In this document: in pieces, positions 1-10,948 of the stretch
Layout of the letters: each line of letters opens with the position of its first letter
How positions within the stretch are numbered: position 1 is the stretch's first letter
DNA from: Phialocephala subalpina
Lineage: Eukaryota > Ascomycota > Leotiomycetes > Helotiales > Mollisiaceae
DNA: 64,000 bases
Assembly: GCA_900073065.1 (NCBI GenBank)
Contig: FJOG01000032.1
Location: 535,535 to 599,534 of the forward strand
Direction of reading: 5' to 3'
Notes under the pieces: generated by a model
What the model was told of the DNA's origin: nothing
What the model saw: only the letters and a program-made list of their open reading frames with translations
Databases searched by the model: none
Program-made: the position numbers and the translations under genes

Positions 1-116
1 AATTTAATTCTAAATTCAAAATATTATTTAAAATATTAAATTTATAATATATTAAAATATTAATTAATAATAAATTAAATAATTATTTATAAATTTTATT
101 TATATTTTTAATATGC
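1..116. repeat. AT-rich block, window edge
   Basis: Almost pure A/T with short homopolymer runs and no sustained reading frame. It looks like the other AT-rich blocks in the window (12.06-14.05 kb and 24.8-25.2 kb), which I interpret as RIP-mutated repeat DNA. No element type can be named. Confidence 0.6.
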
Positions 117-1523
117 TTCTCTCGTTCCGAAAGAAAGAGGTCGTTCGCTAATTGGCTCGATAAGCGAGCCAATAGACAGCTCCCTTTCTTCCTCACTTCG
201 ACGCGCATATTGCTCCGCAGGCCTCGCAAGGGCGCCCTTGCAGAAGGCTACAAAGTCTTCGACTTTACTAATCAGTTCATATTCCAAGTTTTAAGTAATA
301 GCTCTTAATTTGAGGTTATTAGAGAGCATAAAAGTAGTAGGTTTTGAGGAGAGTAAAGCAGCTCGTGATAGTTACTTCAAACCCTCAAAATACTCTAAAG
401 GGACACCCCTTGGGACCCCCAGCTTATATCTACGTCGTAATCGATTCAAATACCAAGGGGAGACCCCCTAGGACCCCCCTTAAGAACTGCGTAGCTATAG
501 GGTCATAAAGAGAGTAGGATTTTGATGTTCCCTTTAGCTTCCGGTAGCTGGTGGCCTTAGTGCCTCAAGCAACAGCATTTTGGTGTTCTGTTTGATGCTA
601 TAGCGTTTGGTGCCAGCGTCTAGTGGCCTTAGTGCCTCAGGCAGAAACGTACTTAAGAGGTTTTGCAATCGCGATTTGCAGCGCGCGACTACTTATTAAT
701 TAATAACGCAACAACGGATTAATAATTTAGTTTAAAACTTGGAAAATAAAAGCTTCTAATTGAGTTTTAACTTATTTATAAGTATAGAGTAGTTTATATA
801 AAAGGTTGCGTTGATTTTTACTATAGAATATAAGTAAAGGGAGATTTTGGTATTCTTGGTGTTCTTCGGCGATTATTCTCTTCGATATCACGTGAAGGGG
901 AAAATCCTTAATGGACCAATCAAAGAACCGTATTTGGCACCTTTGTCAAAGTTTGGGAAAAATCGATCATTCCCTCTTTAACCCCACTTTTCACGTGACC
1001 TCCCCCCCCCTCCCAAAAAGTTTACATTAGTCCCTCATGGCGGACTGCTAATAAATACATATAATTTCTAATAAAATTAATTTTTATTTAAAATTCTTCT
1101 AGAATTTAAAGTAAAGTTACCGAGATACTATTAGCTATACTAGTATTATTCTAGCTTACAAGTAACGATTTGATATACTAATCACGTGTATTTGCCTTAT
1201 TGCCTCAGGCTAGCGACTTTCAGCGATAAGAGCACTACCATGCTTACTCAGTATACCGAATTACGTCTGGTGCGCCTGATGCGCTATTCCTGATAGGCAC
1301 TTCGGCAAGGCAGACCTCCAGCCCCAAAGATCTTTTATGACGACGGCTTGCCCCAATTTCCTTGATCTTCTTGCTACTTGTAACTCCACAGAATAGAGAG
1401 TGCATTTGACTCTAATCTGCCCCCGTTTTTGTTATAAGCACTTAATACCCGGAGAGACGAAAGATCCTTGTTGCCTCGAAGTCAGTTCTCAGCCTCGTCT
1501 GATATTCCCCTCCGATAACAGAC
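117..1523. other. Non-coding stretch with degenerate repeats
   Basis: No gene seen. It holds short near-duplicates: the string GTGGCCTTAGTGCCTCA occurs near 552-568 and again near 622-638, and a TGCCTCAGGC-type motif recurs near 1200. Two similar C-rich strings (about 398-424 and 455-480) alternate with AT-rich sequence. This looks like decayed repeat DNA. The last 190 bases are the likely 5' region of the gene starting at 1524. Confidence 0.45.
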
Positions 1524-2524
1524 ATGAGCTTCGGAGGTTCGATCGTGATATCATTGTCATCCTGCAACTCGCATGGAACACTCTCCAAGGCGCAAAGCAA
1601 GCCTGTGGCGAGCATGGCGAGCTTACACGTGAGGTTGAGAGCCTCCATAAGGCCTTGTCTCGGGTACAGCGTGAGATGGCGAAGTCTCCACTCGGCCCAG
1701 TAAATGATGAGCGAAGGAAAGAGCTTGACGAGCAACTATCTGGCTGCGAGAAAATCTTGCGAGTCATAGATTCTGTTTTACAGAAGTATAATGCATTGGG
1801 AGATGATAAAAAGAAGGGCAAGAGGCTCTGGCAGAAGATCAAATTCGGGAATGGCGAGATGAGGGACTTGTCAGAAATCAGACTCAAGCTATCGGTCCAT
1901 ACCACTGCCATTATGATGAGTCTAAAGTTATACACTTTGGGTTCACTAGGGCGAGTTGAGACAGAATTGCAAAATCAAGGAGGAGACCTCAGAGGCATAC
2001 GGGCATCTATCGATTGGATTATGGCCAATATGACGACCAGTCGACGTGCTGCTGACGAAGGGTCTGTATGGACGGCTTATGAAAACGACAATAAGGAGTT
2101 CTGGCGGGAGCTTCGACGCCACCTACATAAGGAGGGATTTTCTAAGAGCAATCTCCAGGAGAAGCAGGATTTAGTGATGGCCTATGTTGAAGAGCTTGGA
2201 AATAGAAGAGTTTTTGACGAGGAAGAAAGTGATGGAGAAGATATGCCACCGGAAGTCGAGTGTATGGATCAAATTTCTGTGCAAGGGCCACTTCAAACAA
2301 CCGAAAGGACTCAAGAGCATATTGAAGGTGATGGCGGCAGCCTTGATCACCAAACAGATGGGTCAGATGGTGATACGGATACCCAATCCATATATACCAG
2401 TTCCTCGTCTAAATCTTCCATCAATAATTCCCGACTGTTGGAAACGGTCAGTGACGCGATCAGGCGACTTATCCTACCTGAACTGATGGCCCTGAAGAAA
2501 AAGAAGCTTGAACAAGAACAGTAG
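1524..2524 (+). pseudogene. Fungal NLR-type N-terminal domain protein, frameshifted near the start
   Basis: The open frame encodes about 330 residues resembling the N-terminal domain that fungi place ahead of STAND/NLR or ankyrin modules: an amphipathic helix with ILQLAWNTLQ, then EVESLHKALSRV, a Cys-containing helix (SGCEKILRVIDSV), KYNAL, and the conserved WQKIKFGNGEM patch followed by RLKLSVHT. After about residue 220 the chain becomes acidic and Ser-rich and ends with a Lys/Glu-rich tail. No NACHT or repeat domain follows, so it is a stand-alone N-domain or a truncated gene. The only plausible family-type start, ATG at 1524 giving MSFGG, is in the +1 frame relative to the rest. A one-base indel between about 1537 and 1547 would join them. 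The main frame has no ATG until about 1676, inside the domain. This suggests a lesion or a base error. An undetected upstream exon is the alternative. Confidence 0.6.
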
Positions 2525-2859
2525 AGAAAATGATAACGATATACTTGAATTTGGGTGGAGGCGACTGGATAAGTCTGGTGGTCCGATATTGTCTCCGGTC
2601 TCCGGGGATGATGTTCAGAGGGTCCCAGCGTCGGTAGTAGAGGATTCTGAGGTTGTATTGGCATCAGGCAGAGCAATGATATTTGTATTTCCTCTAAGCC
2701 CAACTGTATTCTCTTTTTAACAATGCAACGGTCGGAAGGTTCCTGTTTTCAGTAGCTGTAAGACCTGACCTGAGACAATTGGTATTTCGAATGCTGAGAA
2801 GCGGCTATTTCTCATAGGAGCTTTCGACAGGCACGATGTGATCTTACTTTCATAATCTA
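2525..2859. other. Gap between convergent remnants
   Basis: An open frame continues briefly after the 2522 stop (to about 2720) without recognisable similarity. The first stop sits in a CAG-TAG context, so the tail may once have been longer. The rest may be the degraded 3' part of the minus-strand phosphorylase-like remnant. No independent gene is supported. Confidence 0.35.
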
Positions 2860-3245
2860 TCAGAGATTCGAGCCCACGAAAACATTGTCCAACACCTCCG
2901 GCACATCGCTCAATAACGGTCTTGGCTCGGACCATGCTAACGTCACCTTTCCACGGTCATGAGTCACAACGCCTCCTGATCTAACGTCTGCCCGGCTAAT
3001 AACCACGTCCCGAAGGCGAATGTCATTCTGCTCAGGCACGACTCAGCGATGCCAACTAATAAGCCAAATCTTGCCTTCGAAGTATAGAGTCCATCCGCAT
3101 GGCCACGATAGAAGCAGCAGTTGCATATGCCCATGTCTCCTTGACAGACGATTACCACATTATGTCCACAGATACGACCCAAAATGTAGATGTTCTTATC
3201 GTATTCTAGTTATGGAGGAGGAAGTCGAGCATGTTCCTCGCAAGG
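2860..3245 (-). pseudogene. Decayed nucleoside-phosphorylase-like (PNP/UDP) domain
   Basis: Read on the minus strand, pieces in different frames line up with the phosphorylase domain that fungi fuse to NACHT or ankyrin proteins. EYDKNIYILGR and GHNVVIVC match the usual YTLGRIGGHNVVIACLP pattern. Then come a frame break, ARFGLLVGIA (usual VRFGLMVGIGGGVP), another break, and VPEQNDIRLRDVVISRAD with SGGVVTHDRGK (usual DIRLGDVVVS...GGVVQYDFGK). At least two frameshifts separate the pieces and the frame closes at 2860. The catalytic function is surely lost. It lies tail-to-tail with the NLR-type N-domain at 1.5-2.5 kb. In fungi those two modules often belong to one protein class, but here they are on opposite strands, so they come from different genes. 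Confidence 0.65.
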
Positions 3246-4458
3246 CGTCTTCTTGATCTACAGAGCGCATATTCATTGTGTTTCGAAGTGGCAATGACTT
3301 CGAGAGGCCATGCCATGGTCAACGTGCTATACTTTCTCTTTCACAGGTCAGCCTAGCTGTAAAGAGAAGCAAACGAAACGAAACGAAGCGATGGCAAGCG
3401 AGATGCTGCTATAAGGCGAAAACAACAAGCACCGCAATCACGCCACCCACAAGTTGAAGCTAGAATGAACCGAAGTTGACTTGAAGAAAAGATACTTTTT
3501 TTAGCAATTTAGGAGGGCATGAATCAACTTCTTTATGCTAGTCTTCCCATGAGGCTCTATCATCGATATAAATTATGTAGAGCCTAGTGCTAGTTTCGCT
3601 GAGTTGACCTGAGCTCGGAGCTGTTACGTCACCAGGCTCACAAATTCAGGGTCTAAGACACCGCTAGCCGGAAGGGCACCATAGAGCTTCTATTTATAGC
3701 TTTCAGGGTCATGCAGAGTCCTCGGCAGTAGCCGAAAGTAGATTAGTCAAATGGGTTGCATGGCCATTCGATATCTCTGCCCCTCTGCGCGGCGTCGTAG
3801 CTTCATGTGTCTCATCCACCAGCTCCCACATTGCTGCACATAACATTTCCAGCGCTTACTTGGCGACGATTCAACGCACTACTTGCAACCGTGTTTGAGA
3901 GCGTTATCTCACGACATATCTTAAATGTTTTGAAATCGGTATGCATACCCAGCTTTATGTTAGTTAGCCTGTATATTCGTAGCTCTACACTTTTTCTGCA
4001 GATTGGGGTTCTCTGCTATCCTTCGCTGACAGACTGTCATCACCAGAATGAACCCCCAGAAGCATCACCTTCGTCAATTACTTCCTCATACACTACTATC
4101 CTCTCGAGTGTTTCCTGCTCCAAAAGTCTATAGCAAAATCTACACTCAAATGGACGAGACCATAAGGAGAGGATTCGTATATCAGATGTTTTGAAGATTG
4201 ACGTGTTGGGAATACTACATTCTCACGAACTTCATTGAATGATATCCAACTCCACCACCCAAGACCACAGTGTCTATGCCTAGCTTCCCCCCAAGTTAGA
4301 ATACAACCCAAAAATGAAATCATCTGCCAGCCGGCGTTGTCGTCCAGGATCATGATGTCTATCCCCAAGGTATAGTACAACCCAGACAATTTAACAATCG
4401 GTGCCTCGTAAACTCAAAACTAATGCGTCCAAACGCCGTCAAACTTTTCCATCACTCA
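3246..4458. other. Intergenic region downstream of the hexose transporter
   Basis: No supportable gene. Short open frames occur (for example about 3807-4133) but lack family patterns and normal codon composition. There is a small CGAAA-type direct repeat near 3370-3385. The last few hundred bases are the presumed 3' UTR and terminator of the minus-strand transporter. Confidence 0.4.
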
Positions 4459-6458
4459 TTACTTATCTTCACCACTACCTCCAGAACTCGTCATGGGATA
4501 ATTGCTGTTGCTGACATCGTGCACATCGTTCTCACCGTTCTGGGAAACTGTTGCAGGCCTCCCCTCATCATGGAGCACACCTCCTTGATCGCCCTCCTCC
4601 GCTTTCGTGAATCCACGTCCGCGTTTGCGCAAGTCCATCGCATCCGTGTTAATATCTTTGCCCAACGTAGCTTTCGTTTCCTCGTCGAACGTATACTTGG
4701 CGCTCTTCATAGGATTGACATGAAGGAGGTACATCGCATCGACTTCCTCGAGTGTACGGCCAGATGACTCCATCAAGAAGAAGTAGACCACCACGAAACC
4801 AGCTAAATTGCAGCCCGCGAAGACGTAGCCGTAAGCGTATTGAATATCTCCGGTGATGAGCGGGGTGAAGAATGCGAGCATGAAATTCCAGAACCAGTTG
4901 GCAGAGGTGGCGAGACCCATGCCGACAGCTCTGTACTTGTATGGGAACATTTCTCCGATGCAGGCCCAGACGAGGGGACCCCAAGTCGTGGCAAACCCGA
5001 CGATAAAGAAGCATGCGAAGATAATCATGACCATACCAGCTGTTTTCGCAGTTGACGAGCCCTCGGCGGCGTCCTTGAAGAGGAATTGTCCCACGGAGGC
5101 GAAGATCATGAAACAAATGAACTGCCAGAGGGCCGCGATGTAAAGGGATTCGCGGCGGCGGAAATGGCGCGCCATCCACACACCAAAGATAGTAGCCCCG
5201 AAGTTCACCCCACCAAGAATCATAGCTGTGACATAGGAATTCTGGATACCGACGCCCTTAAAGATCTTTGTTCCGTAGTAGAAAAAGTAATTGGCGCCTG
5301 TAAGCTGTTGGAGCATCTGAAGAGTCATGGCCAGCGCGACACGGTAAAACATTCGTGGACCAGTGATGGCTTCGTACCAGGGATGGTCGCCGCTTGAGGC
5401 AAGTCTGACCTTTTCGATCTCGTTGGTCTCCTTATCGATTATGGGATGATGCTCTGCTAGTCCGTAAAACTTTGCCATTGTTGTCCGAGCGCGGTCTGGA
5501 CGACCGCGGTTCCAGTCGTGACGAGGAGATTCGGGGAGGAACATGATACCGATACCGAGGATCAAGGCCCAGATGAAGCCGATACCCATTGGAATTCTAT
5601 AACTTCCTGTATCCGTTCGTTTTTCGGTTCCAAAGTTGATGCAATCGGCCACCAAAATACCAAGAGTGATGAACAATTGGTAACAACTGCAAATACAACG
5701 TTAGCTACGCATAGGCGAACCGGATGAAAGGGACATACGAGACGACAGCTCCTCGAACTCGGACGGGAGAGGTTTCCGACATGTACAATGGAACAAGTAC
5801 TGAAAGAGCTCCAACTCCTAGACCTGCGACCCATCGGCCCACAACAATACCAACCCATTCTCCGGATTGTACAGCCATTTGAATGACGACACCGACGCAG
5901 AAGATCAAGCACCAGGGAGGTACGCTCCACTTTCGTCCGAACTGAAAAAAGTTTCGGAGTCAGCATTTGCTCGACATGGAAATCAGAGAGTCGACCGGGG
6001 GATGCTTACTATGTTCGCAAGAGGTCCAGCAATCAAACATCCGAAGAGAGTACCAATTGACAGCTATAGAACGTTAGCATTTTGCGCATTCAACCCAATT
6101 GAGCGGTTAAACTTACCAAAGCAACAATCAATCCAGATCGCACATTGCTGAACGCGTATCCGGTAGGCGCTTCTTTACTAACAGCAACATGTTCACCAAA
6201 TCTTTCCAAGAAGACCGGCATCTCCAAGAAACCAGAAATCTGTCCAGTGTCGTAACCAAAGATGAACCCTCCCATGGCAACAAGGATTGCCATGAAAACT
6301 GTGCTGAGTGTTACACCGGGAATCTTGCCCCCGATACCAGCACCGCTTTTCTCGGCGATGCCGTTTCCATTCGTGGGAAGATCCACTGAGTTGTCCTCCG
6401 AAGGCACCGCAGTGCTGGTGTTGCTGTGTTCAGCATTGTGGGATTTGAGGAACCTCAT
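4459..6458 (-). CDS. MFS hexose transporter, RCO3-type
   Basis: Four exons on the minus strand: 6458-6117, 6063-6010, 5941-5739 and 5686-4459, giving about 608 residues. All three introns are GT-AG and keep the frame. It is a sugar porter of the major facilitator superfamily, expected in the plasma membrane as a 12-helix H+/hexose symporter or glucose sensor. Visible signatures are GFIFGYDTGQISGF in TM1, GRWVAGLGVGALS, the PESPRHD motif after TM6, QQLTGANYFFYYGT in TM7 (sugar binding), and GPLVWACIGEMFPYKYRA before TM10. The wording of TM1 and TM4 is closest to the Neurospora RCO-3 / Aspergillus glucose transporter group. The cytosolic tail of about 100 residues is hydrophilic and longer than in plain transporters, as in RCO-3. 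The upstream 1.8 kb is shared with the divergent aquaglyceroporin gene. Substrate specificity is inferred. Confidence 0.93.
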
Positions 6459-8292
6459 TGTAGCAGTTCGGAAAAATATTTGGTCGGGTATTAAAGAAAG
6501 GGAAGGATAATGGAGGGGGAGTGATGGGGATGATATATTGACGTGGGGACATCTTGTTGGAGATCGACGTAAGGGGAGGCTAGTCCCCAGTCGGCTACTT
6601 AGTCGTGCTTGCCAATGGAAGAAAAATCAAGGCCTGGAGGATGAAGGCTGGATAGGAAGGCGGTGATCTGACGATGGTGTAGTGACAATGCCTCCCAAAG
6701 TCTCCCTGGCCTGTCGATTACCTGTCGAGGAAAGTCCCCTTACGATATCAAACCCTGCTAAAGAGAATTAGAATCGGCTCATTTCGCAAGTTGCTTCGTA
6801 AAAAAGCCCTTTTATTTCTGATATGGGTATCCGATTTGGTGATCTGAAGAGCTGGGGGATGGAAGGCGTAGGAGGCTTTCCAGGGGTCGTCGGATGACGA
6901 TTTTCAGAGTTGGCAGAAAACATCGTATGTTGCCCAAAAAAAAATCTCGTGGTTAAAGCAGAAATTAGAATAAGAGAACCAATTGGAAGTCGGGAAAAGA
7001 AACGGACCAAACAGATCCAAGGGAAAGAAGAGACGGGTTAAATTATCCTCGTGGAACCCGGTCGAGTTTTCCTGTTCTTGGGGCGATCGGCAATGTGCAC
7101 TCCCGTCTCCCTCTCTTGTCGCCGTTGCTTTGACTCCTCTTGTTCCTCGCTAAACAGATCGATTGTATGGTAAACCAGCTCGTGCTCGTCTAATGTGCTT
7201 CGACCGATATGAAGATGATCTTCTTGACTGAGTTTTGGAGACTGACTGCGAGGAGGAAAATGGAATGTCGCGGCCTCTGATCTGGTGCGACCCAATTTTT
7301 ACGTCTAGCGATCTCTAGGAAGTGAAGATTTGGTCAACGTCGTCAAACAACGAGGCTGCAAAAATGAAACCTGACACAGCCTTATCTATTCCAGCACAGG
7401 ACTTCGAAGAGTCCCATTGGAGGGCTGGACTTCTTGCGTTGTCGTAAGTGGCGATGTAAATCTTTGCTGGAAAGAGGGGATCCGATTGGAGATCTGCAAT
7501 TGTTCCCCATGTGCACAATTAAGTTAGCCTCCTCGCTAATGCGACCACTCCTTTCCACATTTACCCCCAGATCCTATTCTAAAACTGCATCCATCACCAA
7601 TCCCACGCCACCTCGGTCGCAAGTGTTGGGCTATGCGGGGTTCTCTGCATGGTGATGGAGGTGTCGTCGTGAATCGCCTGCTATGTAGGTGTCTGACCAC
7701 CAAACAGCTTCTGTATCAGCGACGTCGATGTCATCGTCGCTGATCCGAAAGAAAGCCCTCACGGTCAGAGTCGGTTCACACAGCTTGAGTCTCCGATCGA
7801 TCCAAGTGGCAATGCTCCAGACTCTTCTCTCCGCCAATCCTCCCTGCGCCACCCCGCAATCCAAAGCCGCACTTGCACTTGCCGATTTAGATGGCGTTCA
7901 GATCCCTGGTCTTGGAACATGTCCTCATTGGAGAGCCTCGTGAGGATGGCGCGAACGTCTCCTCGAATTCGGTACCGCCCTGACGCCATGCATTTTGGCA
8001 TATCGCTCGTTGGAGTACGATGACGCTACTCGGTGCCGATTCATACAATCACGATGGTCAGCTTGATCTTCATATATTGAGGAATTGAAAAGTATTGTGT
8101 TTCTCTCCTCATCATCCTTCTCATCTTCTCAACATATCCTTTCTCAGTCTAACATACAATCAGAGCCTGACTGGAAGAGGCTCGAACTTTTGTTTGGAGT
8201 GTTTCCTTCTCTCTATTCTCCTCCCTCAATGCATCAAGAAGTTATCGTAGTCACTGCCAGGTCATTTGTCGCTTCTGATTATCCCCACGAAT
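6459..8292. promoter_or_regulatory. Divergent promoter region between hexose transporter and aquaglyceroporin
   Basis: About 1.8 kb with no convincing gene. Open frames near 7.4-8.0 kb on both strands lack similarity and standard starts. Two strings match the CreA/Mig1 consensus SYGGRG: GTGGGG at 6543-6548 and CTGGGG near 6851. Such sites would suit carbon-catabolite control of a sugar transporter, but six-base matches are expected by chance. Both flanking genes transport small polyols or sugars, so shared regulation is possible. Confidence 0.35.
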
Positions 8293-9754
8293 ATGTCTGC
8301 TGAAGGGACAGCATGCTCCCCGGGCTCGAGTCCTAAGACGAAGGATTTCGCAGAAATGAATCACGATAACGAAGGACAGTATGGCAGCGGACCTGGCCTC
8401 AAGGATCCCAATGACCCAATCCAGAACTCTGACAGGGCATTCGATCGTCATATGGAGAAGCAGCAAAAGGCTGTTGGTGATGGACCTTCCTCTGGCACTC
8501 GACGGCCTTCTGATACCGCACGATACGAACACTTCGAGCACCAAGAGCATGCGCGAAGTCCCACGCACAAGGTTTCTGAAGAGGAATTCCTCCACCTCGA
8601 AAACGTGCCTACGGATCACTCTCGTGCCTCGCATAAAACAAAAAGGAACTCGAGCACCACAGCACACTATCGACCCTCCGCACAAGAATAGGATTAGCAG
8701 CCGAAGCACCAATTCTCGACGAGCACGACGTCCACGAATCCTTGAGATGGAGCTCCATCAGAACAATCCTCCGTGAACCATTCGCAGAGTTCTTCGGTGT
8801 CTTCATAATGATATTGTTTGGTGATGGCAGCGTGGCACAAGTACTTCTCAGCGGTGGACAGAAGTCTGCACCAGGAATGAATGGCTTTGGAGCCTACCAA
8901 AGCATCAGCTGGGGGTAGGTGTCCCTTTCCTATCACTATCGCCAAAATCTCGACTCACAAGTGTACAGATGGGGCCTTGGCGTCATGCTCGGAATTTACG
9001 TCGCTGGTGATAGTGGCGGCTTCCTCAACCCTGCGGTAACCTTCTGCTTCTGCCTCTTCCGCAAACTTCCCTGGCGCCGCTTCCCCATCTACTTCCTCGC
9101 GCAATTTCTCGGTGGATTCGTAGGCAGTGGCATCGTCTACGCAAACTATATCAACGCCATCAACCAATTCGAAGGTCATGGTATCCGAACAGTCCCCCCT
9201 GCTACAACTGCTACAGCGGGTATCTTTTGTACTTATCCGCAAGCCTTCATGACGAAGGCTAGTCAGTTTTTTAGCGAGTTTATCGCGAGTGCGATACTCA
9301 TGTTTGTGATCTTTGCGTTGAAGGATGATAGTAATCCGGGGGCGATGGGAAAGACGGGCGCGGGACCGCTCTTTCCGCTGGCGTTGTTCTTTTTGATTTT
9401 TGGGTTGGGGGCTTGTTTTGGGTAGGTTCATCTTCTTCTCTTTCCCAAACAACATGCTGACAATCCTGCAGCTGGGAAACGGGCTACGCCATCAACCTTG
9501 CCCGAGACTTCGGACCCCGCCTCATGTCCTACATCGTCGGCTACGGCCACGACGTCTGGTCCGCCGGCGGCTACTACTTCTGGATCCCGATGGTAGCTCC
9601 CTTCTGTGGATGCACTTTCGGTGCGTTTCTGTACGATATGTTTGTTTATACGGGGCCGGAGACTCCGTTGAATAAGCCGTGGTTTGGGTTTAAGTACTTG
9701 TTGAAGGGTAGGTATTGGAGGGAGAAGAGGAAGCAACAAAAGTATGAGGTTTGA
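8293..9754 (+). CDS. Aquaglyceroporin (MIP family) with NPA and NLA pore motifs
   Basis: Major intrinsic protein with a long hydrophilic N-terminus (about 130 residues) and a short C-tail ending at 9754. Clear exons are about 8640-8914, 8969-9421 and 9472-9754, with introns 8915-8968 (54 nt) and 9422-9471 (50 nt). The core starts at REPFAEFFGVFIMILFGDG (TM1). Loop B carries GGFLNPAVTF. Loop E carries GYAINLARDFGPR, so the second NPA is NLA, while the Arg-Asp that marks glycerol facilitators is kept. Yeast Fps1 also has NLA in loop E, so the change is tolerated. The protein likely passes glycerol or other polyols and water across the plasma membrane in osmoadaptation. The junction of the N-terminal exon is unresolved. 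The frame opened by ATG 8293 stops at 8691 while the core reads in another frame. Either an intron lies in about 8605-8655 (a weak candidate is GTGCCT to CTCGAG, 50 nt), or one base is missing near 8680. Confidence 0.88.
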
Positions 9755-10555
9755 GTGATTGGGTGGAGGCGTTGGTGGGGTGGAGTGGAGCGGAAGGGTC
9801 TCGCTTGAGGCGGGGTAAATTGTGAACGGGTGGGGTTGTACGATATGATGAGGACATTGGGGTCATGATCGTGGTACACAGGACTACTTTTACAATAGCG
9901 AGGCGTTTGGTGTTCTCTATCTCTCGGATCCTCTGTACGAATCTTCAATCATCTTCGATTCGAGGTACAATACCACAGATCTAAACTCCGAGAAGGTAAC
10001 CCGAGATCGAACCTCGATCGTCAAGTGGCGCAAATCACGCAATTCTTTCCTAAGTTTGCAACTGGCATTTACTTTTCTCTCGGCGTTATCTATTCTTATC
10101 ATCAACTTCCATTCGTCCAATTTCATAAAAATCGTTGCATTTTAGATTGCATGCAGCTGAAGTAGCACACGGGTCGGGAGCGAGCGAGAGCGAGAAGACC
10201 GTCGGTCCCGTCGGATATTCCAGGTCGATGTGCAACAAATGTTGCCAACACACCTGTGCGATATGAAATTTTGATTTAATTGGTTGGGTAATGTTCTAGG
10301 TGCTTTTTGTGTCTTATCGTACGCCCGAAAGACCTGCATGGTTGGGACATTGGGAAGTGCACGTGCAGTTCAGCATACCCACTAGATTTTTCTCGGTGCA
10401 ATATTGAGGGACCTTTGTATCACCTCATCAACACCAACCAATGGGATCTCTTGCCATTCATACATTGAAAAAACTTATTGAAAGTCTATACCATTTTCCG
10501 AAACGAGTTCATTTGTTTTAGCTCAAGTTGTCAAGAACATCGACTTCCTCTTCCT
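9755..10555. other. Intergenic, convergent 3' regions
   Basis: No gene seen. It is the 3' flank of the aquaglyceroporin gene and of the small EF-hand protein gene on the other strand. No repeat or hairpin terminator stands out. Confidence 0.4.
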
Positions 10556-10948
10556 CTAACTAGCCTGCGCCCCAGCCTCAAAAGCATTAATAACTCCATC
10601 TCCATTCAAATCATCAGGACTCCCATTCGCCGGCGTCCCCTTCACACTATTCCTATCAAACGTCGCTTGCAAATCCTCAATTAACCCTCTCTCTTCCACT
10701 TCCCTCTTGCTAGCTTGCGCCCCAGCTTCAAAAACATTAATCACACCATCGCCGTTGAGATCATCTGGGTCGTTGGCGGAGGTAGGTGTTCCGTTTGGAT
10801 TGTTTCGATCGAAGGTCGATTGGAGTTGGGCGATTATGTCGCTTCCTGATGCTGGGGTGCGGGTTATGAGTGAGTTTGTGGTGTGAGGGAGGGGTGTCGA
10901 GACGGCGAGGGTGGTGAGGAGGGTTAGGAGGGTGAGGGTGAGCTTCAT
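10556..10948 (-). CDS. Small secreted protein with two EF-hand-loop repeats separated by a KR site
   Basis: Intronless, 130 residues, ATG at 10948. Residues 1-17 or so form a clear signal peptide (Leu/Thr-rich core ending near AVSTPLP). The mature part consists of two copies of a 50-residue unit. Each contains a TFDRN stretch, GTP, and DDLNGDGVIN followed by a Phe-Glu, ending AGAQAS. The loop Asp63-Glu74 and its copy Asp113-Glu124 have the full 12-position EF-hand ligand pattern (D-x-N-x-D-G-x-I-x-x-x-E), so Ca2+ binding is likely. They also resemble dockerin-type loops, but no cohesin partner is visible. Between the units is Lys81-Arg82, a Kex2-type dibasic site, so the two units could be released separately in the Golgi. 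Function unknown: a secreted Ca2+-binding peptide, effector-like protein or processed repeat precursor are all possible. Confidence 0.8.
   Translation of the reverse strand: MKLTLTLLTLLTTLAVSTPLPHTTNSLITRTPASGSDIIAQLQSTFDRNNPNGTPTSANDPDDLNGDGVINVFEAGAQASKREVEERGLIEDLQATFDRNSVKGTPANGSPDDLNGDGVINAFEAGAQAS

Noticed and set aside
4649..5179. Alternative minus-strand frame inside the hexose transporter
   Set aside because: Shadow frame of the transporter, without domain content.
7434..8001. Open frames on both strands between the hexose transporter and the aquaglyceroporin
   Set aside because: Non-ATG starts or no family pattern, mutual overlap on opposite strands, and a position in a likely divergent promoter.
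10556..10948. Cellulosomal dockerin
   Set aside because: The loops are dockerin-like, but the protein is tiny, has no enzyme part, and the spacing and the KR site do not match a dockerin pair.
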